NCBI GenBank assembly: GCA_020056965.1
Contig: JAGVGT010000094.1
Coordinates: 24,977 to 88,976 of the forward strand
Reading direction: 5' to 3'
DNA length: 64,000 nucleotides
From: Deltaproteobacteria bacterium
Lineage (GTDB): Bacteria; Desulfobacterota; Desulfobulbia; Desulfobulbales; JAGXFP01
The notes under the pieces were generated by a model. That model saw nothing but the letters and a program-made list of their open reading frames with translations. It had not been told where the DNA came from and made no database searches. Below are positions 18,649 through 26,590 of this stretch, piece after piece. Position numbers and translations under genes: made by a program. Every line of letters begins with the position of its first letter. Positions within the stretch are counted from its first letter, which is position 1.

Positions 18649-20295
18649 ATGCCGATTTTAAGCAGTCTCGACGAAAACTTCCGTTTCATTATTCTGGAGG
18701 TCGCCGAGCAGGTTGATACTACCTGCAGCTTCATGCAGAGTAACGACGATAAATTATTTGAAAGAATCGTCTCGCGCGATGACTACATCGATAATCTGAA
18801 ATCAGTTATTGAAAACATCATCTTCTCGAAGATTCATCTCGAGCACTCTCTGGACCAAAAAGCGGTCAACAACATCCGCGCTCAGAACACCATCTGTTCC
18901 AACCTGGAGAAAATCGCCGACTTCTGTGTCAACATCGTCAGACAGGTGGGGCACATTAAAGATCATTCATGCCTTGATGAATTCGAATGCCAGCAGTTTT
19001 TTGAGGAGATTCGCAAGTGCTTCCCGCTCATCCTGCCGGTTCTTCAGAAAGGTGATTTGACCAAGGCTCTCATTATTTGCGAGGCCGAGTTGAATCTGGA
19101 CCGACTGTACAAGCACAATTTCGATCTGGTTATGGCCAAGTTGCGGGTCGAGAATGAACCGGAAGACTTGATCACTTTGCTCTTTATCTTTCGCTATCTG
19201 GAGCGGATCGGCGACTCACTGCTCAACATCGGCGAGGCCCTGCTTTATGCGATCCTGGGTGAAAAAATCAAAATCACTCAGTTTGAAGCCTTGCAAAAAA
19301 CCCTGACCAAATCAGGCTTGACGGAATCGCTGCACAAACTCCGCTACGAAACCTATTGGGGTACTAGGAGCGGCTGTAATATCAGCCGCATTATCTCCGG
19401 CGACCCAATAAACGAACTGCGGGCCCAGGACGGCATCTTCAAGGGGGGAATCACCAAAAAAATTCGGGCCGAGAAGGAAAATCTGGAGAGATGGCACAAG
19501 ATCCTGCCAAGCCTGACTCCCCGGATTATCAGTTACCATGAGGAGGCCGGCAAGGCCGCCATGCTCATGCAATTCATGTCTGGCCTGACCATGGAAGAGG
19601 TGGCGCTGACCTGCGACGAGGATGTGGTGGCCGGAGCCCTCAATCGTCTTGAAATAACCTTCTTGGACATCTGGACAGGGACTTTGGTCGCGACCCCGAG
19701 CAAGAGCGATTATACCGGCCAGCTGCTGGCCAGACTGAACAACGTCAAGACCGTCCATCCCCTCCTATTCAAAAACACCATGCAGCTGAGCGGCAAGGCG
19801 ATCTGCTCCACCTTCGAACTGATTCGTCGGGCCGCCCTGGTGGAAAATCAGCTGGCCGCTCCCTTTACCGTCTTCATCCATGGCGATTGTAATGCCAACA
19901 ACATCATCTTCAACCAGGAGACTAGAACAATCCATTTTATCGACCTGTATCGTTCCAGGCAGGCCGATTATCTTCAGGACATCTCGGTATTGCTGGTTTC
20001 CTTCTTCCGGATGCCACTTTTGGCTGGTCCGATTCGTGAACGGATCAACTGGATCATTGAGCACATCCTCTACAGTTCAAAGACTTTCGCCGCGGATAAT
20101 AATGACCAGACCTTCGATACCCGGCTGGCCCTTGGGCTGGCCCGGTCATTCATCACCTCGACCCGGTTTGAACTGAACAGCGAATTCGCCAAGGAAATGT
20201 TTTTGCGTGGTCTTTACCTGCTGGAAAAAATCAGCCTGCTCAAAGAAGGGGAAATCAAGGAGTTCACCTTGCCCCATGACGTTTTGTATTACTGA
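18649..20295 (+). CDS. PhoU-like domain fused to an APH-type kinase domain
   Basis: 548 residues. Residues 1-215 form a PhoU-like helical bundle with both signature repeats, NLEKIADFCVNI and RYLERIGDSLLNIGEAL. Residues about 220-548 look like an aminoglycoside-phosphotransferase/choline-kinase fold: catalytic loop HGDCNANNIIF near 416 and metal-binding Asp in HFIDLYRS near 435. The catalytic HGDxxxxN and the following D are present, so kinase activity is plausible. PhoU domains in other proteins respond to phosphate status and bind metal clusters; coupling to a kinase suggests phosphate-sensitive small-molecule phosphorylation (inference). No obvious Shine-Dalgarno before ATG 18649; coupling to the upstream gene is likely. 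Confidence 0.78.
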   Translation: MPILSSLDENFRFIILEVAEQVDTTCSFMQSNDDKLFERIVSRDDYIDNLKSVIENIIFSKIHLEHSLDQKAVNNIRAQNTICSNLEKIADFCVNIVRQVGHIKDHSCLDEFECQQFFEEIRKCFPLILPVLQKGDLTKALIICEAELNLDRLYKHNFDLVMAKLRVENEPEDLITLLFIFRYLERIGDSLLNIGEALLYAILGEKIKITQFEALQKTLTKSGLTESLHKLRYETYWGTRSGCNISRIISGDPINELRAQDGIFKGGITKKIRAEKENLERWHKILPSLTPRIISYHEEAGKAAMLMQFMSGLTMEEVALTCDEDVVAGALNRLEITFLDIWTGTLVATPSKSDYTGQLLARLNNVKTVHPLLFKNTMQLSGKAICSTFELIRRAALVENQLAAPFTVFIHGDCNANNIIFNQETRTIHFIDLYRSRQADYLQDISVLLVSFFRMPLLAGPIRERINWIIEHILYSSKTFAADNNDQTFDTRLALGLARSFITSTRFELNSEFAKEMFLRGLYLLEKISLLKEGEIKEFTLPHDVLYY

Positions 20296-20307
20296 CGGGG
20301 AGTTATT

Positions 20308-21177
20308 ATGAAAATTGGCGTCATAGGCACAACTGGTGGCTGGTCGTCCGAGTTGCTTGCCGACACGGTGGCGGAGCGCACCGGATTCAGACTGCTTGTT
20401 GATATGGATCATGTGGTACTCGATCTTGAGCATGGCACTCTGCGCCATGGGGATATGGATTTAGCTGGATTCGATGGATTGATCGTTAAGAAGATCGGTC
20501 ACCGTTATTCCCCGGATTTGCTTGATCGCTTGGAGATGCTCCGTTTTCTTGAGGCCAAGGGGGTAAGGATTTTCTCCTCGCCCATGGCGATCATGCGGGT
20601 GCTGGACCGCTTGAGCTGCACGGTAACTCTGCGCGCACAGAACATTCCCATGCCGCCCACGGTGATCACTGAGAGCGTTAAACTCGCCATGGAGACGGTC
20701 GAGCGATATGGGGAAGCGGTGTTCAAACCACTTTATTCCTCGAAAGCCCGGGGGATGAAAGTAGTAGTCGCCGGTCCCGGGGCCAAGGAGGAGATCGAAG
20801 ATTATAAAGCGGTAAACGTGGTGATGTACATTCAGAAAAAAATAGATCTGGGCAGCCAAGACTTGGGGGTAGTCTTCCTGGGTGGCGAATACCTCACTAC
20901 CTACGCCCGCTGCAAAAACGGGGATTCCTGGAACACCACCATCGCCTCTGGTGGCAGATATGCACCGCATATCCCATCGAGGCAAGTCTTTGATCTGGCG
21001 AAGCGGGCTCAGGCCCCTTTCGGGCTGGATTTTACCTGTGTTGATGTGGTGGAGACCGCAAGCGGGTCGGTGGTTTTCGAGGTTTCCGCCTTCGGTGGGT
21101 TTCGAGGGATTAAGGCAACCGGTGATATTGACCCGGCGGCTCGTTACGTCGACTACGTTCTTGCGAGGCTTAAATGA
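20308..21177 (+). CDS. GAK-system ATP-grasp enzyme
   Basis: 289 residues, ribosome site GGGGAG. The fold resembles RimK-like ATP-grasp ligases: an N-terminal pre-ATP domain, AVFKPLYSSKARGMKV holding the ATP-binding Lys and glycine-rich loop (near 145-160), VMYIQKKI, FGLDFTCVDVV and VFEVSAFGGFRGI with acidic and Gly residues of the metal/ATP site near the C-terminus. ATP-grasp enzymes join a carboxylate to an amine, or similar, through an acyl phosphate. In the TIGRFAM scheme this is one of the three defining GAK members. It overlaps the HprK-like gene by 4 bases. Confidence 0.85.
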   Translation: MKIGVIGTTGGWSSELLADTVAERTGFRLLVDMDHVVLDLEHGTLRHGDMDLAGFDGLIVKKIGHRYSPDLLDRLEMLRFLEAKGVRIFSSPMAIMRVLDRLSCTVTLRAQNIPMPPTVITESVKLAMETVERYGEAVFKPLYSSKARGMKVVVAGPGAKEEIEDYKAVNVVMYIQKKIDLGSQDLGVVFLGGEYLTTYARCKNGDSWNTTIASGGRYAPHIPSRQVFDLAKRAQAPFGLDFTCVDVVETASGSVVFEVSAFGGFRGIKATGDIDPAARYVDYVLARLK

Positions 21178-22256
21178 TAAATATACCTGTCGATACCTGC
21201 GCCAATCTTACGGCATCCCTGCGGAAGCGTTTCCCCACCAGGCACCGGCTTTTTCTGGCCTTTGACGGTTGCTCTTTCGAGATCCGGATCAGCAACCGCA
21301 TCTTGCTTGAGAAACTCTACCGTTATTACAGGCCCTTTGTAGCCGGGTCTGGCCCGGTGGATGTTCTGATCACCATCCACCAGGCCGATGTTGATATTTC
21401 CGCCGCCTATACGACCAAGATGCCTGAGTCCGGCAAAACGAAGATCAAAGAGGAGTTCGTCGACCTACCCGACGGCCGCATCGTTCGCAAACGCCTTACC
21501 CGCATGCTCTTTGTCTTTGGCGGCATGAACAATCTGGCCATCGGTCCCTGCACCGCCAATGATAACCAGGTGGTCAATTTCATCAACAACCGCTTTATCG
21601 AGTGGAAGTTGAAACGAGGTTGTTTGCTCGGGCATGCGGCCGGAGTGATGCACAATGATCGTGGTCTAGCCCTGGCCGGCTTTTCCGGCATGGGCAAATC
21701 CACCCTGGCCCTGCACCTGATGACCAGGGGGACCAATTTTGTCAGCAACGATCGCCTGATGGTCAAAAATACCACCAATGATTGTGTGACGATGTGCGGG
21801 GTGGCCAAATTGCCGCGGGTTAACCCGGGGACGGTGCTGAATAACGAAAACCTCACCAGCGTAATACCGGCCCATGAGCGCCAGCGTTTCTCCCGGCTCT
21901 TCGGAGAAGATCTCTGGTCCCTGGAGCACAAATATGACGTCGATATTGAAAGATGCTATGGCCCCGAGCGTTTTATCCTAAGCGCCCCGCTCGACATCCT
22001 GGTGATCCTGAACTGGCGCCGAAACAACAGTCCGGTTCAGGCCAACCGGGTCACCATGGATGAGCGGCCGGACCTGTTGCCTGCCTTCATGAAGGAAACC
22101 GGTCTGTTCTATTCACCGGCTGATCACGAACCCCACACTTTTCCAGCCGAGAGTTATCTTGAGCTGCTTCGCGAGGTAACGGTAATTGAACTCAGCGGTG
22201 GCGTCGATTTTGGACGCGGCGCCGATATTTGTATGGATTTCCTCGATAAAGGTTAG
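21174..22256 (+). CDS. HprK-related kinase B (GAK system)
   Basis: 360 residues. A P-loop GFSGMGKST lies near residues 169-177, preceded by GHAAGVMHNDRGLAL, and followed by FVSNDRLMV with the conserved acidic/basic pair. This is the layout of HPr kinase/phosphorylase-related proteins. The 4-base ATGA overlap with the ATP-grasp gene indicates strict coupling. Classical HprK phosphorylates a Ser on HPr; no HPr or complete PTS is encoded here, so the target is probably another protein or a metabolite. The XXXCH and amphi-Trp proteins are candidates by proximity only. Confidence 0.85.
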   Translation: MINIPVDTCANLTASLRKRFPTRHRLFLAFDGCSFEIRISNRILLEKLYRYYRPFVAGSGPVDVLITIHQADVDISAAYTTKMPESGKTKIKEEFVDLPDGRIVRKRLTRMLFVFGGMNNLAIGPCTANDNQVVNFINNRFIEWKLKRGCLLGHAAGVMHNDRGLALAGFSGMGKSTLALHLMTRGTNFVSNDRLMVKNTTNDCVTMCGVAKLPRVNPGTVLNNENLTSVIPAHERQRFSRLFGEDLWSLEHKYDVDIERCYGPERFILSAPLDILVILNWRRNNSPVQANRVTMDERPDLLPAFMKETGLFYSPADHEPHTFPAESYLELLREVTVIELSGGVDFGRGADICMDFLDKG

Positions 22257-22265
22257 GCGTAAGTT

Positions 22266-23453
22266 ATGCGGTTGATTCTTAATAGAGAAATTGAGGTTCC
22301 GGATCCCGTCAAGCTGAGCCGGTATGCCCGGATGCCGGAACTCGGCCCGAAAATCCTCTTCTTCAGCGGGGGTTCAGCCCTGCGGTCCTTGAGCCGCAAG
22401 TTGATCGGCTATACCCATAATTCAATTCATCTCATCACCCCTTTTGATTCCGGCGGTTCCTCGGCCGTGCTTCGCGAGGCCTTCCAGATGCTCGGCATCG
22501 GCGACCTGCGCGCCCGACTCATCGACTTGGCGGATCAGAGCCTCCAGGGCAACCCCGAGGTTTACACCCTGTTCAGTCATCGCCTGGCGCCAGATGGAGA
22601 GCCTGGAGAACTAGCGGTGGAACTGGAGTCCATGGTCAGCGGCAACCACAGGCTCCTCCAGAATATTCCCGATCCGATGCGCAAGATTATTCGCAATCAC
22701 CTCTATCGCTTCCGGCAGGAAATGCCTGATGGTTTTGACCTCAGACGGGCGAGCATCGGCAACCTCATCCTGGCCGCCGGCTTTATTGAAAACCGGCGTC
22801 ATCCGGACCCGGCGATTTATATCTTATCCAAGCTGTTGCAGGCGCGGGGGATTGTCCGCCCGATTTACAACTCCTTTCTGCATCTTGCCGCCCTCCTTGA
22901 TGACGGCAGCACGGTGGTCGGGCAGCATCGCCTCACCGGCAAAGAGGTTGCCCCGTTGCGCCACAAGATCAGGGATTTGTTTCTGGTTGCCGATGAGCAA
23001 GATCTTCGGCCGGAATACATCGCTATTCGACCGAAGGTCATGGAACTGATCGCCGCCGCCGAGTTGATCTGCTACCCCATGGGCAGTTTTTATACCAGCG
23101 TGATCGCTAATTTGCTGCCCTCCGGGGTTGGCCGCGCCATTGCCGCCAACCGCAGCCCCAAGATTTATATCCCCAACACCACGATGGACCCGGAATGTAT
23201 CGGCATGGAATTAACGGAACAGGTGCAGAGACTGGTCGAATTCGGTTGTCGCGACGGCGTGGATATCACACCTGCGGATATCGTCAACTTTGTCGTCATT
23301 GACAGTCGAGGCGGTTCCTACCAGGGCTACATTGACCATGAGAAGTTAAGAAAACAGGGAATCGAAGTGATTGATTGCCGACTCATCAGTGAAAGGTCAG
23401 CCCCTCTTATAGATGAAGATCTTTTGCTCCCGATTCTGCTGTCACTGGCGTGA
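22266..23453 (+). CDS. CofD-related protein of the GAK system
   Basis: 395 residues. The N-terminus has the CofD/YvcK hallmark: FFSGGSALRSLS near residue 35, then HLITPFDSGGSSAVLREAF near 58 and LGIGDLRARLIDLA. CofD transfers a phosphate-linked lactyl group in coenzyme F420 synthesis, while YvcK binds UDP-sugars. No other F420 genes are in the window, so F420 synthesis itself is not supported. It follows the HprK-like gene after 9 bases. Third core member of the GAK set. Confidence 0.85.
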   Translation: MRLILNREIEVPDPVKLSRYARMPELGPKILFFSGGSALRSLSRKLIGYTHNSIHLITPFDSGGSSAVLREAFQMLGIGDLRARLIDLADQSLQGNPEVYTLFSHRLAPDGEPGELAVELESMVSGNHRLLQNIPDPMRKIIRNHLYRFRQEMPDGFDLRRASIGNLILAAGFIENRRHPDPAIYILSKLLQARGIVRPIYNSFLHLAALLDDGSTVVGQHRLTGKEVAPLRHKIRDLFLVADEQDLRPEYIAIRPKVMELIAAAELICYPMGSFYTSVIANLLPSGVGRAIAANRSPKIYIPNTTMDPECIGMELTEQVQRLVEFGCRDGVDITPADIVNFVVIDSRGGSYQGYIDHEKLRKQGIEVIDCRLISERSAPLIDEDLLLPILLSLA

Positions 23454-23576
23454 ATTTGCGCAGGCCCGTGCTGATCTTCGCAATAACGAGGAAACAATAT
23501 GTTTTAATTCGGTTGGCCGATCGGGCCGATTGATTGACGGATTGATCAGCATTGCATGCGTTAGGGATATGCACCC

Positions 23577-23816
23577 ATGGTTGTTGAAAACCTCCAAACA
23601 TACTCATCCGATCATGAAAAGAAACGGCACCTTTCCGCCATAAAAATGCTTTGTGAAAAGTTTTGTAAACATGAGGATTATATCCGGCCCATTTATGAGG
23701 AAATTTTCATAGAGATGAATCGACGGGCAAGAATAAAGGATTATCTGAGTATTTTGGTTTACCGGACGGTATACGACCTGGCCAAAAAAAATTGGCGCCT
23801 CAGCAATCACAAGTAA
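23577..23816 (+). CDS. Small DUF3562-like protein
   Basis: 79 residues. The segment KHEDYIRPIYEEIFIEMNRR, then ARIKDYLSILVYRTVYDLAK, resembles DUF3562 proteins, small helical proteins of unknown function. ATG 23577 has only a weak upstream purine run, so the start may be later. Encoded 124 bases after the CofD-like gene and before the second amphi-Trp gene, in the same direction; membership of the locus is likely but not proven. The 124-base gap has no other ORF. Confidence 0.6.
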   Translation: MVVENLQTYSSDHEKKRHLSAIKMLCEKFCKHEDYIRPIYEEIFIEMNRRARIKDYLSILVYRTVYDLAKKNWRLSNHK

Positions 23817-23900
23817 TTGCGTTGTCTGTTGAATTATTTAGCGACTGCGCTCCCGCAAGTCTCAAGGGGCGATAGATTAATAATCAATAAGGAGGAGCAA

Positions 23901-24314
23901 ATGGAAACGGACAAGATTGAACTGAAGCAGATTCAAAAGATTGCCGAAGTGGTGATTTATCTGGAAGGGTTGATCAAAGGTTTCAAGGAAGGCAAGATCG
24001 TTGTCCAGAAGGGCGAGGGTTTTGTCAGCTTGGTCCCGGCTGAACAAGTCACCGTGATGGTCGAAGCCAAAAAGAAAAAAGACAAGGAAAAATTTTCTTT
24101 GGAACTCTCTTGGCATGCCGCCAACGCCAATCTTGAGTCTGTCAGCATAAAAACTGTGGAGCCGGTTTGCAAAAAGGAGTCGGTATGCACAAAAAAGTCT
24201 GAGGTTAAGGAAGAGAAAAAACCGGAGGCCAAACCAGTTGAAAATAAGGCTGAAAAGCTGATAAAGGAAGACGCCAAGATCAGTGACAAAAACAAGCCTG
24301 CACAAAAAGGTTAA
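23901..24314 (+). CDS. Amphi-Trp domain protein with Lys/Glu-rich tail (second copy)
   Basis: 137 residues from the ATG preceded by AAGGAGGAG; the longer frame to 23817 is upstream of this excellent ribosome site and is rejected. Residues 1-85 repeat the amphi-Trp plan: helix KIAEVVIYLEGLIKGFKEGK, strands, then EKFSLELSWHAANA with the conserved Trp. Unlike the first copy, it carries a 50-residue Lys/Glu/Pro tail with two Cys (PVCKKESVCTKK) that is probably disordered. Two such proteins in one locus suggest different partners or a sequential carrier role (inference). Confidence 0.8.
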   Translation: METDKIELKQIQKIAEVVIYLEGLIKGFKEGKIVVQKGEGFVSLVPAEQVTVMVEAKKKKDKEKFSLELSWHAANANLESVSIKTVEPVCKKESVCTKKSEVKEEKKPEAKPVENKAEKLIKEDAKISDKNKPAQKG

Positions 24315-24336
24315 TCGGTCTTCGGACTGGCTTCAG

Positions 24337-24369
24337 GCCGGGGTTGATGTCACAGACATAAACCCCGGC
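24337..24369. other. Stable hairpin between amphi-Trp and HAD genes
   Basis: Arms 24337-24351 and 24355-24369 pair over 15 positions with one mismatch and a 3-base loop; the stem is GC-rich (GCCGGGG at the base). It is not followed by a T run on either strand, so it is not a canonical terminator. It may be an RNA processing or stability element between the GAK genes and the HAD gene. Confidence 0.6.
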
Positions 24370-24389
24370 TAATAACAACTGGGAGCGGT

Positions 24390-25175
24390 ATGAAAATCCA
24401 GTGCATCCATTTCGATCTTGATTCGGTCCTCTACCTGCCCTCCGATTTTCTGCAGTCTGCCCTACGGTTGAGCGTCCAGGCCATGATCCAGTACGGCCTT
24501 AAGGCCGATCCTCAGGAGGCCTTGGATGTACTGCTGGCGATTCGCAGCGAGGACTCCAACGCAGCCGACCACTTCAATCGGTTAGTCGAACATTTCAACG
24601 GCGAATATGATCCGGTGATCATTGCAGCCGGGGTGGAAAAGTACTGGGACAGCAAGCAGAGCAACATGCTTTGTACCGCCAATGCCTTCTCCGTCCTTCG
24701 CATCCTGTCCAGGAAATATCCTCTGACCATTGTCACCAACGGCATACCGGTCAAACAGGCTGGAAAACTTATTCGTCTGGGTTTATGCCAGTTTTTTATC
24801 GACTTTGATCCCCTTTCTGGACTTGGCAGGAAGCGGATTTATGCCACGGCCCGGGCAAACGAAATGAAACCATTCCCCTTTCTCTGGGAAAGAGCGCAAG
24901 GGGAACTGAAATTCGATTACCATCGTTGCCTGATGATCGGTGACCGCTACTGGGCCGATATTTTTGGCGCCAAAAGGCTCGGGATGACCACCATCAAGAT
25001 AACCCAAGGTGAACACCGTCATGAGAGCAAGGAAAAGGCTCTGCAACGCGGGATGAGCAAGCCACAACATCTGTCTGGAAATCCCGAGACTATTCTGCTG
25101 CAGATGGAGCCGGATTATATCATCGCTGATCTCATTGAATTACTAGCGATTGTTGAGCAGATCGAAGCAGCATAA
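24390..25175 (+). CDS. HAD-superfamily hydrolase
   Basis: 261 residues, ribosome site GGGAG. All four HAD motifs are visible: H-F-D-L-D-S at residues 7-12 (nucleophile and acid Asp), T-I-V-T-N-G near 115, the Lys in N-E-M-K-P-F-P near 171, and G-D-R-Y-W-A-D near 191. A helical cap between motifs I and II makes it subfamily I, probably a small-molecule phosphatase. It ends the co-directional GAK block, 75 bases after the second amphi-Trp gene with a hairpin between, so it may be the last member of the pathway or an independent neighbour. Confidence 0.85.
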   Translation: MKIQCIHFDLDSVLYLPSDFLQSALRLSVQAMIQYGLKADPQEALDVLLAIRSEDSNAADHFNRLVEHFNGEYDPVIIAAGVEKYWDSKQSNMLCTANAFSVLRILSRKYPLTIVTNGIPVKQAGKLIRLGLCQFFIDFDPLSGLGRKRIYATARANEMKPFPFLWERAQGELKFDYHRCLMIGDRYWADIFGAKRLGMTTIKITQGEHRHESKEKALQRGMSKPQHLSGNPETILLQMEPDYIIADLIELLAIVEQIEAA

Positions 25176-25210
25176 AAACCTCCGGAGTCCTTAGTTTTCT
25201 GAAACGAAAC

Positions 25211-25450
25211 ATGGGTGAAGTATCTTGGTTCGCTTTGCAGTATGCAAACCTGATAGGCGGGGTGAAGAAAACTACCACTAACGTGAATCTGGCCGCGCTC
25301 TCCGCCGCCGAGGGTTACCTAACCCTGCTCTGGAATCTGGACCCCAGGGTTCCGTCGCCTTTCTACTCGGTGTCGACAGCAGCGAAGAGATCGGGGGAAT
25401 TCTGCACCTTTGTCCCCGCTGATACATTCATGAATATTTGGCAGATTACT
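25211..25450 (+). pseudogene. Remnant of a ParA-family ATPase gene
   Basis: The first 60 residues read IGGVKKTTTNVNLAAL, then EGYLTLLWNLDP. This matches the N-terminus of a ParA-like ATPase group whose members read KGGVGKTTxxVNLA...LLWDLDPQG. The P-loop is damaged (GGVGK has become GGVKK), the Asp after LLW is Asn, and similarity stops after about 70 codons, where a full ParA needs about 200 more residues. The frame stays open to 25585 but runs into the terminator hairpin. I infer a truncated, inactive relic. Confidence 0.65.
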
Positions 25451-25513
25451 AACCGGATATTAATCGTAACCGGGTATTTTGTAGAGCAAGAGTTGATTGC
25501 TTCTCATCTCATC

Positions 25514-25567
25514 GGGAAGGTCGAAAAGCCCCGCTCCGGCTTTTCGACCTTCCCCCTCTTTTTTTCT
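25514..25567 (+). terminator. Strong Rho-independent terminator
   Basis: A perfect 17-base-pair stem (25514-25530 with 25538-25554), 7-base loop, followed by CCTCTTTTTTT. It ends the transcript of the HAD gene/ParA relic and separates it from the histidine phosphatase gene 37 bases downstream. Confidence 0.9.
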
Positions 25568-25603
25568 CCTCACGCAACTATCTGAGCTTAGAAAGGAATC
25601 TGC

Positions 25604-26242
25604 ATGAGCCATGAAAGCCGGTCCGAAATATGGTTGGTTAGACACGGTCAGAGCGAATCCAATGCCAATTTCCCAACCGTGGCCCCGCAATCCTCCGGCC
25701 TGACCGAGGAAGGCTTGCGGGAGGCCAGCCGTCTAGCGGCGACCGTCAATAAGCGACCTGACCTCATCATCGTCTCCCCTTATGACCGCAGTATCCAGAC
25801 GGCCCGGCCCTTGATCGAAAAATATCCGAACTCACCGGTGACCGAATGGCCGGTTCAGGAGTTCACCTATCTTCCCCCGCTCGCCTATCAAGGCACCACG
25901 GCCGCAGAGCGTCGCCCCGAGGTAAACCGCTACTGGCTTGGTAACGATCCGCACCTCCGCCAGCCAGGCGCGGAAAGTTTCGTGAATTTCACCGCTCGGA
26001 TTACAGAGAGCCTTACCCGCTTGCGCCGGCTGGAAGGTTTCACGGTTTTGATTAGTCATGGTCATGCCATCAGATTGCTTTGGCAGTTGCTGGCCAGCGG
26101 ACCGGCATCGACCCCCGAGCAACAGATGCGTACCTACAACTTGCTGCGGCTGGCGGTCATAGTCCCCAACTGTGCCACTCTTAAACTCCGCTTCGGCTGC
26201 ACCGGCGAGACCTGGATGAGCGGCTTCATCGAACTGCCCTGA
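25604..26242 (+). CDS. Histidine phosphatase family protein
   Basis: 212 residues after an AAAGGA site. N-terminal L-V-R-H-G-Q-S-E-S-N carries the catalytic His of the phosphoglycerate-mutase-like superfamily; SPYDRSIQTARPL gives the phosphate-binding Arg, and VLISHGHAIRLL near residue 147 gives the second catalytic His. Length fits monofunctional phosphatases of this family (cobC/gpmB-like). Substrate cannot be told. Its closeness to the GAK locus is notable, but a strong terminator lies between them, so it is likely its own unit. Confidence 0.88.
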   Translation: MSHESRSEIWLVRHGQSESNANFPTVAPQSSGLTEEGLREASRLAATVNKRPDLIIVSPYDRSIQTARPLIEKYPNSPVTEWPVQEFTYLPPLAYQGTTAAERRPEVNRYWLGNDPHLRQPGAESFVNFTARITESLTRLRRLEGFTVLISHGHAIRLLWQLLASGPASTPEQQMRTYNLLRLAVIVPNCATLKLRFGCTGETWMSGFIELP

Positions 26243-26282
26243 CCACCCAATATGTGGCGCCTTGCTCCAGCATTATAGTTAT

Positions 26283-26422
26283 TTTCCATCCGGAAACGGT
26301 CTTTTCGCCCGATCCCGGCGTTGCTCAATTGCCGAAAAATGCTCATGTGCCCAAGTACGCTCCACTTTTTCGCCGCACTCGCGCCTTGGTCTCGAGCTAA
26401 AATCCGCATTTCCGGATGGGAA
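26283..26422. repeat. MITE-like long palindromic element
   Basis: About 140 bases with imperfect terminal inverted repeats (left TTTTCCATCCGGAAAC, right inverted TTCCCATCCGGAAATGC) and an inner pair (TGCCGAAAAA with TTTTTCGCCGCA), so the whole element can fold into one long hairpin. It contains no meaningful ORF. Looks like a non-autonomous dispersed repeat; copies elsewhere cannot be checked here. It occupies the gap 26243-26590, in which I see nothing else. Confidence 0.65.
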
Positions 26423-26590
26423 CTCGTTACGGGAACAGACGGGGTAATCCGGTCAGGGCAGTGCAGATCTGAACATCCTCCTAACCGACGCCTAATATTC
26501 CTTGCTTACTTTGCTAATAAGGGCCGAGCCGGCTGGCTGTGGCCGGTCATCAACGACACTGCAACTCTGAGCAATTAGACTGGAGGAAGG

